From Candidatus Scotarchaeum otlingeri (GTDB taxonomy: Archaea; Thermoproteota; Nitrososphaeria; Geothermarchaeales; JDFR-13), in the NCBI GenBank assembly GCA_002011075.2, contig MTMA02000006.1:917261-981260 (forward strand): a DNA stretch of 64,000 nt, written 5' to 3'. Positions 36,721-46,020 of this stretch are shown here, piece by piece. The translations under genes were made by a program, and so were the position numbers. The notes beneath the pieces were generated by a model that did not search any database, was not told the DNA's origin, and worked only from the letters and a program-made list of their open reading frames with translations. The number at the start of each line of letters is the position of its first letter. Position 1 is the first letter of the stretch.

Positions 36721-37176
36721 TTATTCATAGATTAGGTACCATGTACCCATCCCTAAAGCGCATAACTCCTTATTTGCATCGTAAATTTCGCCTTCGGCTA
36801 TAACTATTCTTCTACCCTTTTTGACGACTTTTCCTATAGCGGTAAAAGGACCCTTCAATAAGGGCTTAATAAAATTGACTTTTAATTCGACGGTCACCTG
36901 ATCTCTTCCCTCATTTACAGATAGTACTGCCATACCACATGCATGATCTATGGCCGTCATAATTATTCCTCCATGAATAGACCCACCTATTCTGCACAAC
37001 TCTTTTTTATATGGAAAGCTAACTTTGAAAATCCCATCGCCAAACTCTAGGATCTTAAACTCTATATATTCATAGAGCGGATTTCCTTTGTAAACCATTT
37101 GCTCCAGATAACTTATTATATCCTCCCCTCTCTCCCTAAGTTCCCTAAGGTATTTCATCAGGTTATTAATACTCAT
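36721..37176 (-). CDS. PaaI-type hot-dog thioesterase
   Basis: 151 residues with the PaaI motif GGSIHGGIIMTAIDHACGMA, in which the aspartate after HGG is the likely catalytic residue, and strands VTVELKVNFIKPL and AIGKVVKKGRR. It probably hydrolyses acyl- or aryl-CoA thioesters in the cytoplasm and so relates to the acyl-CoA operon that ends 255 bases upstream on the same strand. It is followed by the DNA glycosylase gene on its upstream side at 21 bases. Confidence 0.88.
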   Translation of the reverse strand: MSINNLMKYLRELRERGEDIISYLEQMVYKGNPLYEYIEFKILEFGDGIFKVSFPYKKELCRIGGSIHGGIIMTAIDHACGMAVLSVNEGRDQVTVELKVNFIKPLLKGPFTAIGKVVKKGRRIVIAEGEIYDANKELCALGMGTWYLIYE

Positions 37177-37197
37177 GGAAATCCACCTCTAAACCCA

Positions 37198-37794
37198 CTA
37201 TTTACTGACGAACTTACTATTCCTAACATAAAATCTTAATGGAATCTCGAGATCACGTGTAACTCCTACTCGCTTACTAGAGATAATTTCAGATTCACTG
37301 TATTCTCTATAATTAAATATCATAACAGGTGAATGCGGATCATAAACCTTATAGCCATTAAGAGATTTATCTATAGATAATGCCTTGGTCAGCTTACCCG
37401 GTCCGTTACATAGCTTATGGATATCCTTCACTCCACGGTTTTTCTTCATTAATTCTATCCCTATGGTGGGCTCAAGTGCCCTGACAAGAACACCGGATGG
37501 GACTCCAGGCGGCTCAGTTATTACATTAAATAGCCAATTGGCATGCACCATATAGACAAGTACAGTGCCAGGCCCCTCATACATAATTCTTGATATTTTT
37601 GTAACTCGCCCCTTATACGCTCTAGACGCTGGATCATCGATACCATAATATGCTTCAGTTTCAACTATCATCCCGCCAAGCCTCTGGCCATTAATAACTC
37701 TAATTAGCAGTTTTCCTAGGAGCTTCTTAGCAACAATAGAAGGATCTTTATTATAGAATTCTTTTGATAAGATATGAAGTTCTCTCTCACTCAT
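37198..37794 (-). CDS. mpg: 3-methyladenine DNA glycosylase (AAG/MPG family)
   Basis: 198 residues covering the AAG fold: LLGKLLIR, IVETEAYYGIDDPASRAYKG (with the catalytic glutamate of VETEAY), RIMYEGPGTVLVYMVH, CNGPGKLTKAL and DPHSP. It removes alkylated purines such as 3-methyladenine and hypoxanthine from DNA. Length is normal for the small bacterial/archaeal form. It lies between a thioesterase and the hydrogenase protease, with 18-21 base gaps, which could be an operon by spacing only. Confidence 0.93.
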   Translation of the reverse strand: MSERELHILSKEFYNKDPSIVAKKLLGKLLIRVINGQRLGGMIVETEAYYGIDDPASRAYKGRVTKISRIMYEGPGTVLVYMVHANWLFNVITEPPGVPSGVLVRALEPTIGIELMKKNRGVKDIHKLCNGPGKLTKALSIDKSLNGYKVYDPHSPVMIFNYREYSESEIISSKRVGVTRDLEIPLRFYVRNSKFVSK

Positions 37795-37812
37795 ACAGAT
37801 GCCCTCATATAA

Positions 37813-38280
37813 TTATTTAGATACTATTCTCTTTATCTCTTCAAATAATAATTGAGATAGCTTCTCGGCACTCATCTTGATCTTATCACTAACGCCAAAT
37901 CCTATTTTCGGTTCTTCAATAACAATCGCATAAATATCTATATGAGGTTTACCTAACCCCATAACCTCAATAGTAGATAACAACTCCTTTATACCACTAT
38001 AATGGGGTGATGGAGAAGAGATCTTACTAAAATCTCTATAATCTAACTTTATAAGATCCCCGATATTCTTGCCTACTATCGAATCTATAAAGATTATATG
38101 GTCATATTTTTTGTCAAGATAATCGATCAGGTATAAACCCGTTTTAGCGGTTTTGACTATATCAACTTTCTCCGATAATCCAGCTTCCCTTATCTTATTT
38201 TCGAGTAATTCTGCTGCAACTAGACCTGCAGCGTCATCTCCCATTAATTCATTGCCTAAGGCCAAGACTAGTACATTCAT
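37813..38280 (-). CDS. Hydrogenase maturation endopeptidase (M52, HycI-like)
   Basis: 155 residues with the nickel-sensing ligands of this family visible: E11 (GNELMGDD), D66 (IDSIVG) and H93 (SPSPHYSG). The enzyme cuts the C-terminal extension of a [NiFe]-hydrogenase large subunit once nickel is in place. The obvious client is MvhA at 46021-47481, whose DPCHACATH motif is followed by 26 residues to be removed. The gene is divergent from the lipoate operon. Confidence 0.9.
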   Translation of the reverse strand: MNVLVLALGNELMGDDAAGLVAAELLENKIREAGLSEKVDIVKTAKTGLYLIDYLDKKYDHIIFIDSIVGKNIGDLIKLDYRDFSKISSPSPHYSGIKELLSTIEVMGLGKPHIDIYAIVIEEPKIGFGVSDKIKMSAEKLSQLLFEEIKRIVSK

Positions 38281-38380
38281 AATATAAAATTTACTTACTA
38301 ATTACTTATGAAATTTATCAAATATATCATTATGTAGGGAAGACGGCTATATAATGTATATGACTTAGGTGGTTGAGGCT

Positions 38381-39478
38381 ATGAATAAGTATATCAGTTT
38401 CAATGATGAAAATGAATCTCCAGATTATGTAAGGATAAGTCTCGCTGCTGCAATGACACTCGGATTTATAGGCGGCAGATTCTATAGAGACGCTAAGCTA
38501 TATACTGTTAATCTGCTATTGACTTATAAAGATGGATGTATAGGTAAATGTGCATACTGCGGGTTATCATATAATAGGGGCAATGCGGACACCTGGATTG
38601 ATAAAAGCTTTATCAGGGTTGATTGGCCGATAGTTCATATGGATCACGTATTGGAAAGGTTAAAGACAGATATATCAAGACATGTTGAGAGAGTATGTAT
38701 CTCGATGGTTACAAATAGGCGGGCAAGGAGGGATACACTCATAATAGTTGAGAATCTACGTAGAAAGATGGATATGATATCTGGATTGATTACCCCAACA
38801 ATTATAGATAAGAAATGGCTATACAAATTGAATGAGGCGGGTGCTGATAAGGTTGGAATAGCTATAGACGCAGCTACTAAGGAATTGTTTGAGAAACATA
38901 GAGGATTAGGTGTTGGAGGCCCTCACAAATGGGAAAAGTACTGGAATACTGTAGCCGATGCACTCGATGTATTCGGTAGATATAATGTAGGTGTCCACCT
39001 AATAGTGGGGTTGGGTGAAACTGAGGATGAGATGGTTAGAGCGATACAGATGGCATATGATATGGGTGCGTTGACCCATTTATTCTCCTTTTTCCCTGAA
39101 GATGGGTCGCCCCTAGAAAAGCATCCTCAACCACCTATAGGTACTTATAGGAGAATCCAGTTAGCGAGATATCTAATAAATAAAGGATTAACTGAATATC
39201 CAAAGATGAAGTTTGACGAGAAAGGTAGAATTATAGACTTCGGGGTAGATAAGGTAATTCTCGATAAAGTGGTGGAAAGTGGGCTTCCCTTTATGACATC
39301 GGGGTGCAGTGGTAGAACGATGGAAAATGCGTGTAACCGCCCATATGCCAATTGTACACCTTATCAAGCATACATCGGTGAATTAAGAAACTACCCGTTT
39401 CGTCCAGAGAAGTCTGATATCGAGATTATCCGTAAACAACTATGTAATTATGAGATAATCAGGGTAAGTAATTTATGA
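38381..39478 (+). CDS. Radical SAM protein of LipS1/LipS2 type (lipoyl synthase subunit)
   Basis: About 365 residues from the ATG at 38381, with GGTGG 8 bases before it; a GTG at 38369 is possible. The radical SAM cluster motif is CIGKCAYCG (C-x3-C-x2-C). The C-terminal TSGCSGRTMENACNRP with several cysteines looks like a biotin/lipoyl synthase-like sulfur-donating region. In Thermococcus and sulfur oxidisers, LipS1 and LipS2 together insert two sulfurs into octanoyl groups. It starts a four-gene operon with a second radical SAM protein, lipoate ligase and LipT-like oxidoreductase. Which subunit it is remains unsure. Confidence 0.8.
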   Translation: MNKYISFNDENESPDYVRISLAAAMTLGFIGGRFYRDAKLYTVNLLLTYKDGCIGKCAYCGLSYNRGNADTWIDKSFIRVDWPIVHMDHVLERLKTDISRHVERVCISMVTNRRARRDTLIIVENLRRKMDMISGLITPTIIDKKWLYKLNEAGADKVGIAIDAATKELFEKHRGLGVGGPHKWEKYWNTVADALDVFGRYNVGVHLIVGLGETEDEMVRAIQMAYDMGALTHLFSFFPEDGSPLEKHPQPPIGTYRRIQLARYLINKGLTEYPKMKFDEKGRIIDFGVDKVILDKVVESGLPFMTSGCSGRTMENACNRPYANCTPYQAYIGELRNYPFRPEKSDIEIIRKQLCNYEIIRVSNL

Positions 39479-39494
39479 ATAGGTCGACATAGAT

Positions 39495-40499
39495 ATGAGC
39501 CGCCGATTTACACACAATACTAGGATAAATCAAGGAGAGATGCATAGACTCTTCTCTCAAGCGTTTGACTATAGAAAGAGGTACTTTGGAGATACACTAT
39601 ACTTCTACATTCCAGACTTGATTCACTATGAAACCTCATTTTACAAATCTATAAATCAGTATAGGTTTCCGGCTATATCCATAACAGCTGGGTATTGCTC
39701 ACTGAACTGTGATCATTGTCAAGGTAAACTCTTAGAGCCCATGATCCCTGCAACTACAAAAGAAATGTTATATAATGTCTGCAAGTCTATATATGAGAAC
39801 AATGGTGTGGGATGCCTAATCAGCGGCGGTAGCTTATATGATGGGAGGGTTCCTATAGATAGGTATCTAGATGTAATAGAGAAGGTCAAGAGAGAATTCG
39901 GATTAAAGATAGTTATACATACCGGCATCGTGGATAAGGCGACGATAAAGAAGATGGCTAAAATCAATATAGACGGTGTATTGATAGATATTATAGGCGA
40001 CAAACGGACACTAGAGGAAGTCTATCATCTCAATTATGATACAAAAGTATATGATGAAATACTGTTGAACCTAACTCAATATGGTGTACCAGTAATACCA
40101 CATATTGTAGTAGGATTGCATTATGGTAAGATAATCGGTGAATATAAAGCTCTAGATATGATATCAAATTATGAAGTAGCGGCCATAGTTATAGTGATTC
40201 TAAATCCCTATCCCGGTACCCCTATGGAGCAGATACCACCTCCTCCTATTTTAGATACTGCAGAGCTGATATGTAAAGCTAGAATAAAAAATCCGGATAC
40301 ACCATTATTACTAGGATGTGCACGCCCTCGAGGAATATATAAGATTGTAATTGAGGCCTTAGCGATCAAGGCGGGGGTAAATGGGATAGCTTTCCCAAGC
40401 GATGAAAGTATGAGGATAGCCAAGAGACATGGATTAGATGTCAAGATATACCCAGAATGCTGTGCATTGATTTGGCGCGTGATAGGGGAAGATAGATGA
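39495..40499 (+). CDS. Radical SAM protein, LipS partner subunit
   Basis: 334 residues with CSLNCDHCQG (C-x3-C-x2-C) for the [4Fe-4S]-SAM cluster, a barrel with ISGGSLYDG and PGTPMEQIPPPP, and ECCALIW near the end. It lies 16 bases after the first radical SAM gene, and its stop overlaps the ATG of the lipoate ligase (ATGA), a tight operon arrangement. With the first gene it should make lipoyl groups from octanoyl groups on a carrier protein. LipS1 versus LipS2 naming cannot be settled by eye. Confidence 0.78.
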   Translation: MSRRFTHNTRINQGEMHRLFSQAFDYRKRYFGDTLYFYIPDLIHYETSFYKSINQYRFPAISITAGYCSLNCDHCQGKLLEPMIPATTKEMLYNVCKSIYENNGVGCLISGGSLYDGRVPIDRYLDVIEKVKREFGLKIVIHTGIVDKATIKKMAKINIDGVLIDIIGDKRTLEEVYHLNYDTKVYDEILLNLTQYGVPVIPHIVVGLHYGKIIGEYKALDMISNYEVAAIVIVILNPYPGTPMEQIPPPPILDTAELICKARIKNPDTPLLLGCARPRGIYKIVIEALAIKAGVNGIAFPSDESMRIAKRHGLDVKIYPECCALIWRVIGEDR

Positions 40500-42082
40500 C
40501 GGCTATATGGCGATATCTAGATACGGGTTACAGAACAGCAGCCGAAAACATGGCTCTAGATAGAATACTATTGGAGAGTAGAGATGAGGGTAGAAGTCCA
40601 AATACAATCCGTCTACTAAGATTCAGACCTCCCGCTGTTCTCGTCGGCTATCATCAAGATGTTCTACATGAAGTTAGAATGGAATACGCTGCCCAAGAGG
40701 GGATACATATAAATAGACGGATAACTGGCGGGGGCGCAATATATTTCGATGAAACATCGGTTGGATGGGAAGTCATCGCAAATCAGGATGATCTACCCAA
40801 GTATAGAAATATACAGGAATTGTTCAGATATATGTGTAGTGGAGTTATATCCGCATTAAGAGAGTTGGGGTTAAACGCGTCCTTTAGACCAAAGAATGAT
40901 ATAGAGATTGATAAAAGGAAAATATCGGGTACGGGAGGTACATGCTATGGAAATTCCATCCTTTTTCAAGGAACATTATTGGTGGATTTCGATGTCGAAA
41001 CAATGATAAAGGCTCTTAGAATCCCTACTATAAAGCTAAAAGATAAGGAGTTGAAGAGCGTCAAAGATAGAATCACCTGCTTAAAGTGGGAATTAGGGTA
41101 TACACCCGATTACCCGTTTCTGAAAAAGCTGTTGAAAAGAGGATTTGAGAAAGCATTTAAAATAGAGTTGAGAGAAGGCTCGCTGAATGCCTTCGAAAAT
41201 GAGAAGCTCAAAAAGGCATTGCCCTATTTCCATTCAAGCAAGTGGATATATCTTGATAGAAGGATGAGCGACCCTCTAATGTTACAGTCAATAACCAAGA
41301 AACCTGGCGGAGTCATTAGGGTCTCTATGGCTGTAGATGAGGAATCGAATATAATAAAGAATATATTGATAACCGGAGATTTTTTCGCTTTCCCCTCCAG
41401 AGCAATTTATGACTTGGAATCGAGGTTAAAATATGCTAAATGCGATTTAGAGGAAATAAGAAGAGAGGTCTACTCCTTCTTTAGCGAAAATAATGTGGAG
41501 ATCCCCGGAATTACACCTGATGATATAGTTGACTTAATAAAAGAAGCTTTAGATAAAAGGCTCTTAATAGAGGCTGGTTTAAATCGTAACGATGTAAATG
41601 ATATCTATTTTGTTACGGATAAATGGAGGGAACTCATAGAGGGAGAATGCGACTATCTCCTATTGCCTTATTGCGCTAAATTCATAGAATGCGAATACCG
41701 AAAACTAGAGGGATGCATAAAATGTGGAGGATGCAGCGTTGGAGTAGCATATGAATGGGCTGAGACCATGGGTATGAAGCCCATCACTATTCAAAACTTT
41801 GAGCATTTAATGGAGGTCTTAAAATATATAAGGGAAAGTGGGGGCAAAGGGTATATCGGTTGTTGTTGCGAGGCCTTTTACCAGAAGCATAGGGACGACC
41901 TTGAGGAGATGGATACGCCGGGTATACTTATAGATATAGATGATTTAACATGTTATGAATTAGGTAAACAGGTAGAGGCTTACCATGGCAATTTCGAGGT
42001 ACAAACAAATCTTAAATTAGATACTCTCGAAAGACTTCTAAAGATACTCAGGGTACAACGGATTAGGTGTAAAAATGAATAA
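40496..42082 (+). CDS. Lipoate-protein ligase (LplA+LplB-like) fused to DUF116
   Basis: 528 residues in three parts. Residues 1-250 are the ligase core with RRITGGGA (74-81) and the activating lysine K142 in KISGTGG. Residues about 265-355 resemble the LplB/C-terminal accessory domain (GVIRVSMAVDEESNIIKNI, SRAIYDLESRL). Residues about 386-520 are a DUF116 domain with cysteines at 393, 399, 407, 410, 413, 456-458 and 486, probably for an iron-sulfur cluster. The ligase should attach octanoate or lipoate to GcvH-like proteins. The fused DUF116 part is not needed by ordinary ligases and hints at redox or sulfur-related control. It overlaps its neighbours by 4 and 8 bases. Confidence 0.85.
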   Translation: MTAIWRYLDTGYRTAAENMALDRILLESRDEGRSPNTIRLLRFRPPAVLVGYHQDVLHEVRMEYAAQEGIHINRRITGGGAIYFDETSVGWEVIANQDDLPKYRNIQELFRYMCSGVISALRELGLNASFRPKNDIEIDKRKISGTGGTCYGNSILFQGTLLVDFDVETMIKALRIPTIKLKDKELKSVKDRITCLKWELGYTPDYPFLKKLLKRGFEKAFKIELREGSLNAFENEKLKKALPYFHSSKWIYLDRRMSDPLMLQSITKKPGGVIRVSMAVDEESNIIKNILITGDFFAFPSRAIYDLESRLKYAKCDLEEIRREVYSFFSENNVEIPGITPDDIVDLIKEALDKRLLIEAGLNRNDVNDIYFVTDKWRELIEGECDYLLLPYCAKFIECEYRKLEGCIKCGGCSVGVAYEWAETMGMKPITIQNFEHLMEVLKYIRESGGKGYIGCCCEAFYQKHRDDLEEMDTPGILIDIDDLTCYELGKQVEAYHGNFEVQTNLKLDTLERLLKILRVQRIRCKNE

Positions 42083-43133
42083 GATCTATGACGTCATAAT
42101 AATCGGAGGTGGACCGTCGGGAGCCGCTTGTGCACTTAAAAGTCTTAAACTAGGACTAGATATTCTCCTGATAGAAAAAGACCCCAATAGTACCAAATTA
42201 TGTGGAGGCGTAACACCCGAGGTAACACGGGAAATCTTAAAGTACGATATTCAACTTGACATACCTAAAAACGTCATGAGTAGACCCCATCATCTAGGTT
42301 TATATCTAGTTTCTCCCTCAGGACAAGAGAGATCTATTCCAAATTATAGGTTACTAAATTTATCAAGGGATAAGTTCGACCGCTGGATGCTAAATAATTA
42401 TGTTAATATGAAGGGCAACATCCTCTTAGACACATATCCCAAGAATATTAGGATACTTGATGACTATGTGAAACTCGAGATTGTAAGAGAAGGCATTCAC
42501 CATGAATATGTGGCAGGGAAATATCTTGTCGCCGCCGATGGTGTTTTTTCCTGGGTGAGGAGAAAGCTTTATCCCGATACAAATAATAATTTGATACCTG
42601 TAATGCAGGAAAAAATTGTTCTTGACGGAGAAGTCGAAGACTATTTCTATATGATGCTTCTAAAGGATTCAATAACACCTATCTATGGATATGTAATACC
42701 CAAGGAGAGTTATTCATTGATAGGAGTGGGATCTACCAGGGAAGAGATTGGAAACATCACAAAATTCATCGATCGATTTAAGTCTTGGGCAACTGAAAAT
42801 TTAGATATTAGGCTAAGACACATTTTATCTAGACGGCTTGGTTATATACCATACGGAAGACCAAGAGTAACGTATGGAAAAAATATATTGTTTTTAGGCG
42901 ACGCAGCTTCGTTATGCAACCCATTCAGCGGTGAAGGTATTAGAAATGGTATCGAAAGCGGCTTATTGGCTGCAGAAGCAATTTATCAAGGCTTATCAGA
43001 AAATCGGTATGCAACAGAAATATACCATGAATTTGTAAAAGACCTTACTCTCTATATAATAAAGATGAAAAAAATTGTGGAAAAGTTGGATAATGATATA
43101 AAGGAAAAGTTTGTTATAAAGGGCGGATTCTAA
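42075..43133 (+). CDS. FAD-dependent oxidoreductase, LipT-like (geranylgeranyl reductase type)
   Basis: 352 residues with an N-terminal Rossmann motif IIGGGPSGAA, the LCGGV stretch seen in geranylgeranyl reductase-type flavoproteins, and FLGDAASLCNPFSGEGI. It overlaps the ligase gene by 8 bases and ends the lipoate operon. In sulfur-oxidising bacteria and archaea, LipT is the flavoprotein encoded next to lipS1, lipS2 and lpl and is thought to help in lipoate assembly, perhaps by redox supply. The identification rests on operon context plus fold. An ordinary prenyl reductase is less likely in this setting. Confidence 0.75.
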   Translation: MNKIYDVIIIGGGPSGAACALKSLKLGLDILLIEKDPNSTKLCGGVTPEVTREILKYDIQLDIPKNVMSRPHHLGLYLVSPSGQERSIPNYRLLNLSRDKFDRWMLNNYVNMKGNILLDTYPKNIRILDDYVKLEIVREGIHHEYVAGKYLVAADGVFSWVRRKLYPDTNNNLIPVMQEKIVLDGEVEDYFYMMLLKDSITPIYGYVIPKESYSLIGVGSTREEIGNITKFIDRFKSWATENLDIRLRHILSRRLGYIPYGRPRVTYGKNILFLGDAASLCNPFSGEGIRNGIESGLLAAEAIYQGLSENRYATEIYHEFVKDLTLYIIKMKKIVEKLDNDIKEKFVIKGGF

Positions 43134-43197
43134 AGATAGGCATAATTCATCTGTCCTCCAGCATTATCCTTTCTCAAGTCTAGATATTATTTCAGCT

Positions 43198-44091
43198 TCA
43201 AATAAGGAGGCCTTTGGCGATCATCTGGACCCTACCGCCAACATAGACCTTTATACTGTTCTTTTCACGAGAGGCTTTTAAGTATAAAAGTGATTTCCTA
43301 CCGATTTCATATCCTTGCTCAACCCTGATATCTATTTTCTCATCATCAAAATACCTATATTTCACTAGATAGCCGGCTAAGCAGCCGTTTGCGCTTCCTG
43401 TCGCGGGATCTTCGGGTACTCCATAGTAGTCAGCAAATACCCTAACATTCAAGTGATTGGCTTTATCATAAGTCTCAGGTGAAAATACGAGTATAGCCTT
43501 AGCCTCTAAATCCTTAATTAACCTGAAATATAGCCTCTTATCTATCTCTATGCTTCTTACGGCTTCCAGGTTTTTTATAGGTACTATTATAAAAGGCAAA
43601 CCGGTTGAAACTTCTTGAATAGGGTATCTACCGTCTAGTTCTTCTTTATCTAATCCCAGTACTTTAGAGATGATTCTTCTATCTATTTTTCTACCAAATG
43701 TAGGTTGTTTCTGCTCCATCCATAGGATATCAATTTTCCCTTCAATATAATTGATATATATGGGGATCCTGCCTATCTTAAGATTCAAATATAGCGTTTC
43801 AATAGGCTTTCTTATAATCTCATGTTGTATAATATATGCGGTGCCGATTGAGGGATGTCCTGCAAAAGGAACCTCCCTTTCAGGCGTAAAAATACGGACC
43901 ATATATCCCTCGTCATATCTATAATTAGAGAAGATAAATGTAGTCTCTGAATAATTCATCTCCCTAGCTATCCTCTGCATAATATCAATAGATAGGTCAT
44001 CGGCATCTCTAACTACAGCTAGCGGATTACCAGCATATTTTTCCTCTGCGAAAACATCCACAATATAAAAGGTCTTATCTACCAACTCCAT
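43198..44091 (-). CDS. PhzF family isomerase-like protein
   Basis: About 297 residues with the PhzF core: YIVDVFAEEKYAGNPLAVV, the catalytic glutamate in MNYSETTFIF, VPFAGHPSIGTAY and DPATGSANGC. The family includes isomerases and epimerases that share the diaminopimelate epimerase fold. The substrate is not evident here. I prefer the second of two adjacent ATGs, at 44091. It converges on the lipoate operon and stands alone. Confidence 0.88.
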   Translation of the reverse strand: MELVDKTFYIVDVFAEEKYAGNPLAVVRDADDLSIDIMQRIAREMNYSETTFIFSNYRYDEGYMVRIFTPEREVPFAGHPSIGTAYIIQHEIIRKPIETLYLNLKIGRIPIYINYIEGKIDILWMEQKQPTFGRKIDRRIISKVLGLDKEELDGRYPIQEVSTGLPFIIVPIKNLEAVRSIEIDKRLYFRLIKDLEAKAILVFSPETYDKANHLNVRVFADYYGVPEDPATGSANGCLAGYLVKYRYFDDEKIDIRVEQGYEIGRKSLLYLKASREKNSIKVYVGGRVQMIAKGLLI

Positions 44092-44289
44092 CACCTAAAA
44101 CTATCTAATTGAATCCTACACCCAATACTATGCTCTACATCTTATCAAATATTCTTCACAAAAATAGATTTTATAGGATATACACAAAAACTCTTCCCAT
44201 AATTTTTTTCTCTTGTAAATTTGGATAGGGGATAGAGATATGAACTAAAATACCTATGTCTAGATATAACTATATAGTGAAGGTTGTAA

Positions 44290-44320
44290 GGATAGGTTTA
44301 AAGATAAGCCTAGCCTATCC
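44290..44320 (+). repeat. Nested inverted repeats, two alternative hairpins
   Basis: GGATAGG at 44290-44296 can pair with CCTATCC at 44314-44320, giving a 7-bp stem with a 17-base loop. Within it, TAGGTTTA (44293-44300) can pair with TAAGCCTA (44305-44312), 7 of 8 matching with a 4-base loop. The two pairings share bases, so only one can form at a time. The site lies 30-70 bases before the PYROXD2-like start. It may be a protein-binding site or an RNA switch; no partner is seen. Confidence 0.45.
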
Positions 44321-44361
44321 ATATCTCTATATATTTTGATGTAAGTTTAATGGGGGGTTAT

Positions 44362-45996
44362 ATGGGGTTAATTTATGATGCTATAATAATCGGCGCTGGC
44401 CATAACGGTCTCGTTGCAGCTAATTACTTGGCGATGAAGGGCTTGAAGGTCGCTGTTATTGAGAGAAATAGTTATGTTGGTGGTTTAGCAGCGTCTCCTG
44501 AATTCTGGAAAGGCTTTAGATTACCGATAGGTGCATATGTTAGTCACCTAGACGACAACGTTATAAGGGATTTAAGGCTCAAAGAATTAGGGCTCAATAT
44601 AGAGACTTATGATCCATCTGTAATAACCCTATTAGAAAACAATAATTATATTATCAGGTGGCTTGATGAAGAAAAATATTTGAAGGAAATCTCTAAATTT
44701 TCTTATAAAGATGCCGAGACATACAGAGAATGGTCAAAGTTTTGGGAAATATATGGTGCATTAGCAAACTTGATATACAGGTCACCTCCACCTACTCTTA
44801 CAGAGTCTATCAAAATAGTAGGGAGGCTTAGTTCCTGGAGCAGAGGTAAACTTAGGAAAATTCTCGAGGAATTTATCTGGATCCTGACATCTCCAGCCAA
44901 GAAGGTGGTGGAAGAATATTTTGAATCTTATGAGGTAAGGGTAGACATAGTAAGTGACTCCATTATCGGTGAATTAATCTCGCCAGATATGTTTGGTAGT
45001 ACTCTTCTCATGGGTTATTGGCATATAGGTGGAAGCTGGGGATATGTAGAGGGAGGAACAGGTAAAATTTCTGAGTTATTGGCCTTAAGGGCCCGTCTAT
45101 TAAATGTCGATATATTTCTGAACTCTAGAGTCGATGAGATAATCGTTAAGGATGGTCGGGTAGATGGAATTGTCGTAAATGGTAAATTCATAAAGTGTAA
45201 GATTCTCTTAAGTAATGCCAATGTAAAGACAACATTTCTAAAGCTTATAAAGCCTGATGAAGCAGGGTTAGATAGGAAATTGATAAGAAGAATAGAGGCA
45301 TTGAAATCGGATGGAGCGGCCTCAAAGATTATTGTAGCCACAAAAGAAATGCCTAGACCATTGGAATCATTATCTGAAATCAAAGAGTTCATATATAATG
45401 GAGAAATATACATATCGCACTCTATGGATTATCTGGAAAATGCATATAAGGATGCTTTAAGGCATGGAATAAGTAAAGAACCCTGGATAGATATGCTGAT
45501 ACCCTCCTACCTAGATAGAACGGTATCACCCGATGGTTGGCACTTAATATCCTTCTATACACAATACACTCCTTATAAAGGGGAACGTGATGAAGAGGAG
45601 AAAAAAGATTTTCTCGAGAATACAATGAGTGTCCTTGAGAACTGGTTTAGCTTTTCATGGAGCAGCGATAATACAAAGATACTGGTGATGATGCCTGAGG
45701 ACTATGAATTAATATTTGAAAATCCCGGGGGACATGTTTCACATATTAATATGTCGATAGACCAGCTGTTATTCAACAGGCCAACGCCCGAAATGTCAAA
45801 TTATAAGACACCGATAGAGGGACTCTACTTATGTGGAGCCGACGCGCATCCTGGGGGAGGTGTGTCGGGGCTACCGGGCTTTCTAGCTGGATACGAGGTT
45901 CTCCATGACCTAAAGATCGCTAAACGCAAACGGATAAAGACAACGGATATAGTTAAAACTGGTATATCAATCTTGAAAGATTTAATAGAGATATAA
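44362..45996 (+). CDS. PYROXD2-like FAD-dependent oxidoreductase
   Basis: About 544 residues from the ATG at 44362, preceded by a GGGGGG run; an ATG at 44350 is the alternative. It starts with the dinucleotide-binding motif IIGAGHNGLVAANYLA, then ERNSYVGGLAAS, and ends with LYLCGADAHPGGGVSGLPG, the layout of phytoene desaturase-like and PYROXD2-like flavoproteins. The substrate is unknown in archaea, since no carotenoid genes are nearby. It is the only plus-strand gene in this stretch and probably a single transcription unit. Confidence 0.87.
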   Translation: MGLIYDAIIIGAGHNGLVAANYLAMKGLKVAVIERNSYVGGLAASPEFWKGFRLPIGAYVSHLDDNVIRDLRLKELGLNIETYDPSVITLLENNNYIIRWLDEEKYLKEISKFSYKDAETYREWSKFWEIYGALANLIYRSPPPTLTESIKIVGRLSSWSRGKLRKILEEFIWILTSPAKKVVEEYFESYEVRVDIVSDSIIGELISPDMFGSTLLMGYWHIGGSWGYVEGGTGKISELLALRARLLNVDIFLNSRVDEIIVKDGRVDGIVVNGKFIKCKILLSNANVKTTFLKLIKPDEAGLDRKLIRRIEALKSDGAASKIIVATKEMPRPLESLSEIKEFIYNGEIYISHSMDYLENAYKDALRHGISKEPWIDMLIPSYLDRTVSPDGWHLISFYTQYTPYKGERDEEEKKDFLENTMSVLENWFSFSWSSDNTKILVMMPEDYELIFENPGGHVSHINMSIDQLLFNRPTPEMSNYKTPIEGLYLCGADAHPGGGVSGLPGFLAGYEVLHDLKIAKRKRIKTTDIVKTGISILKDLIEI

Positions 45997-46020
45997 ATAA
46001 TGACTCCAGAGTCTATAATC

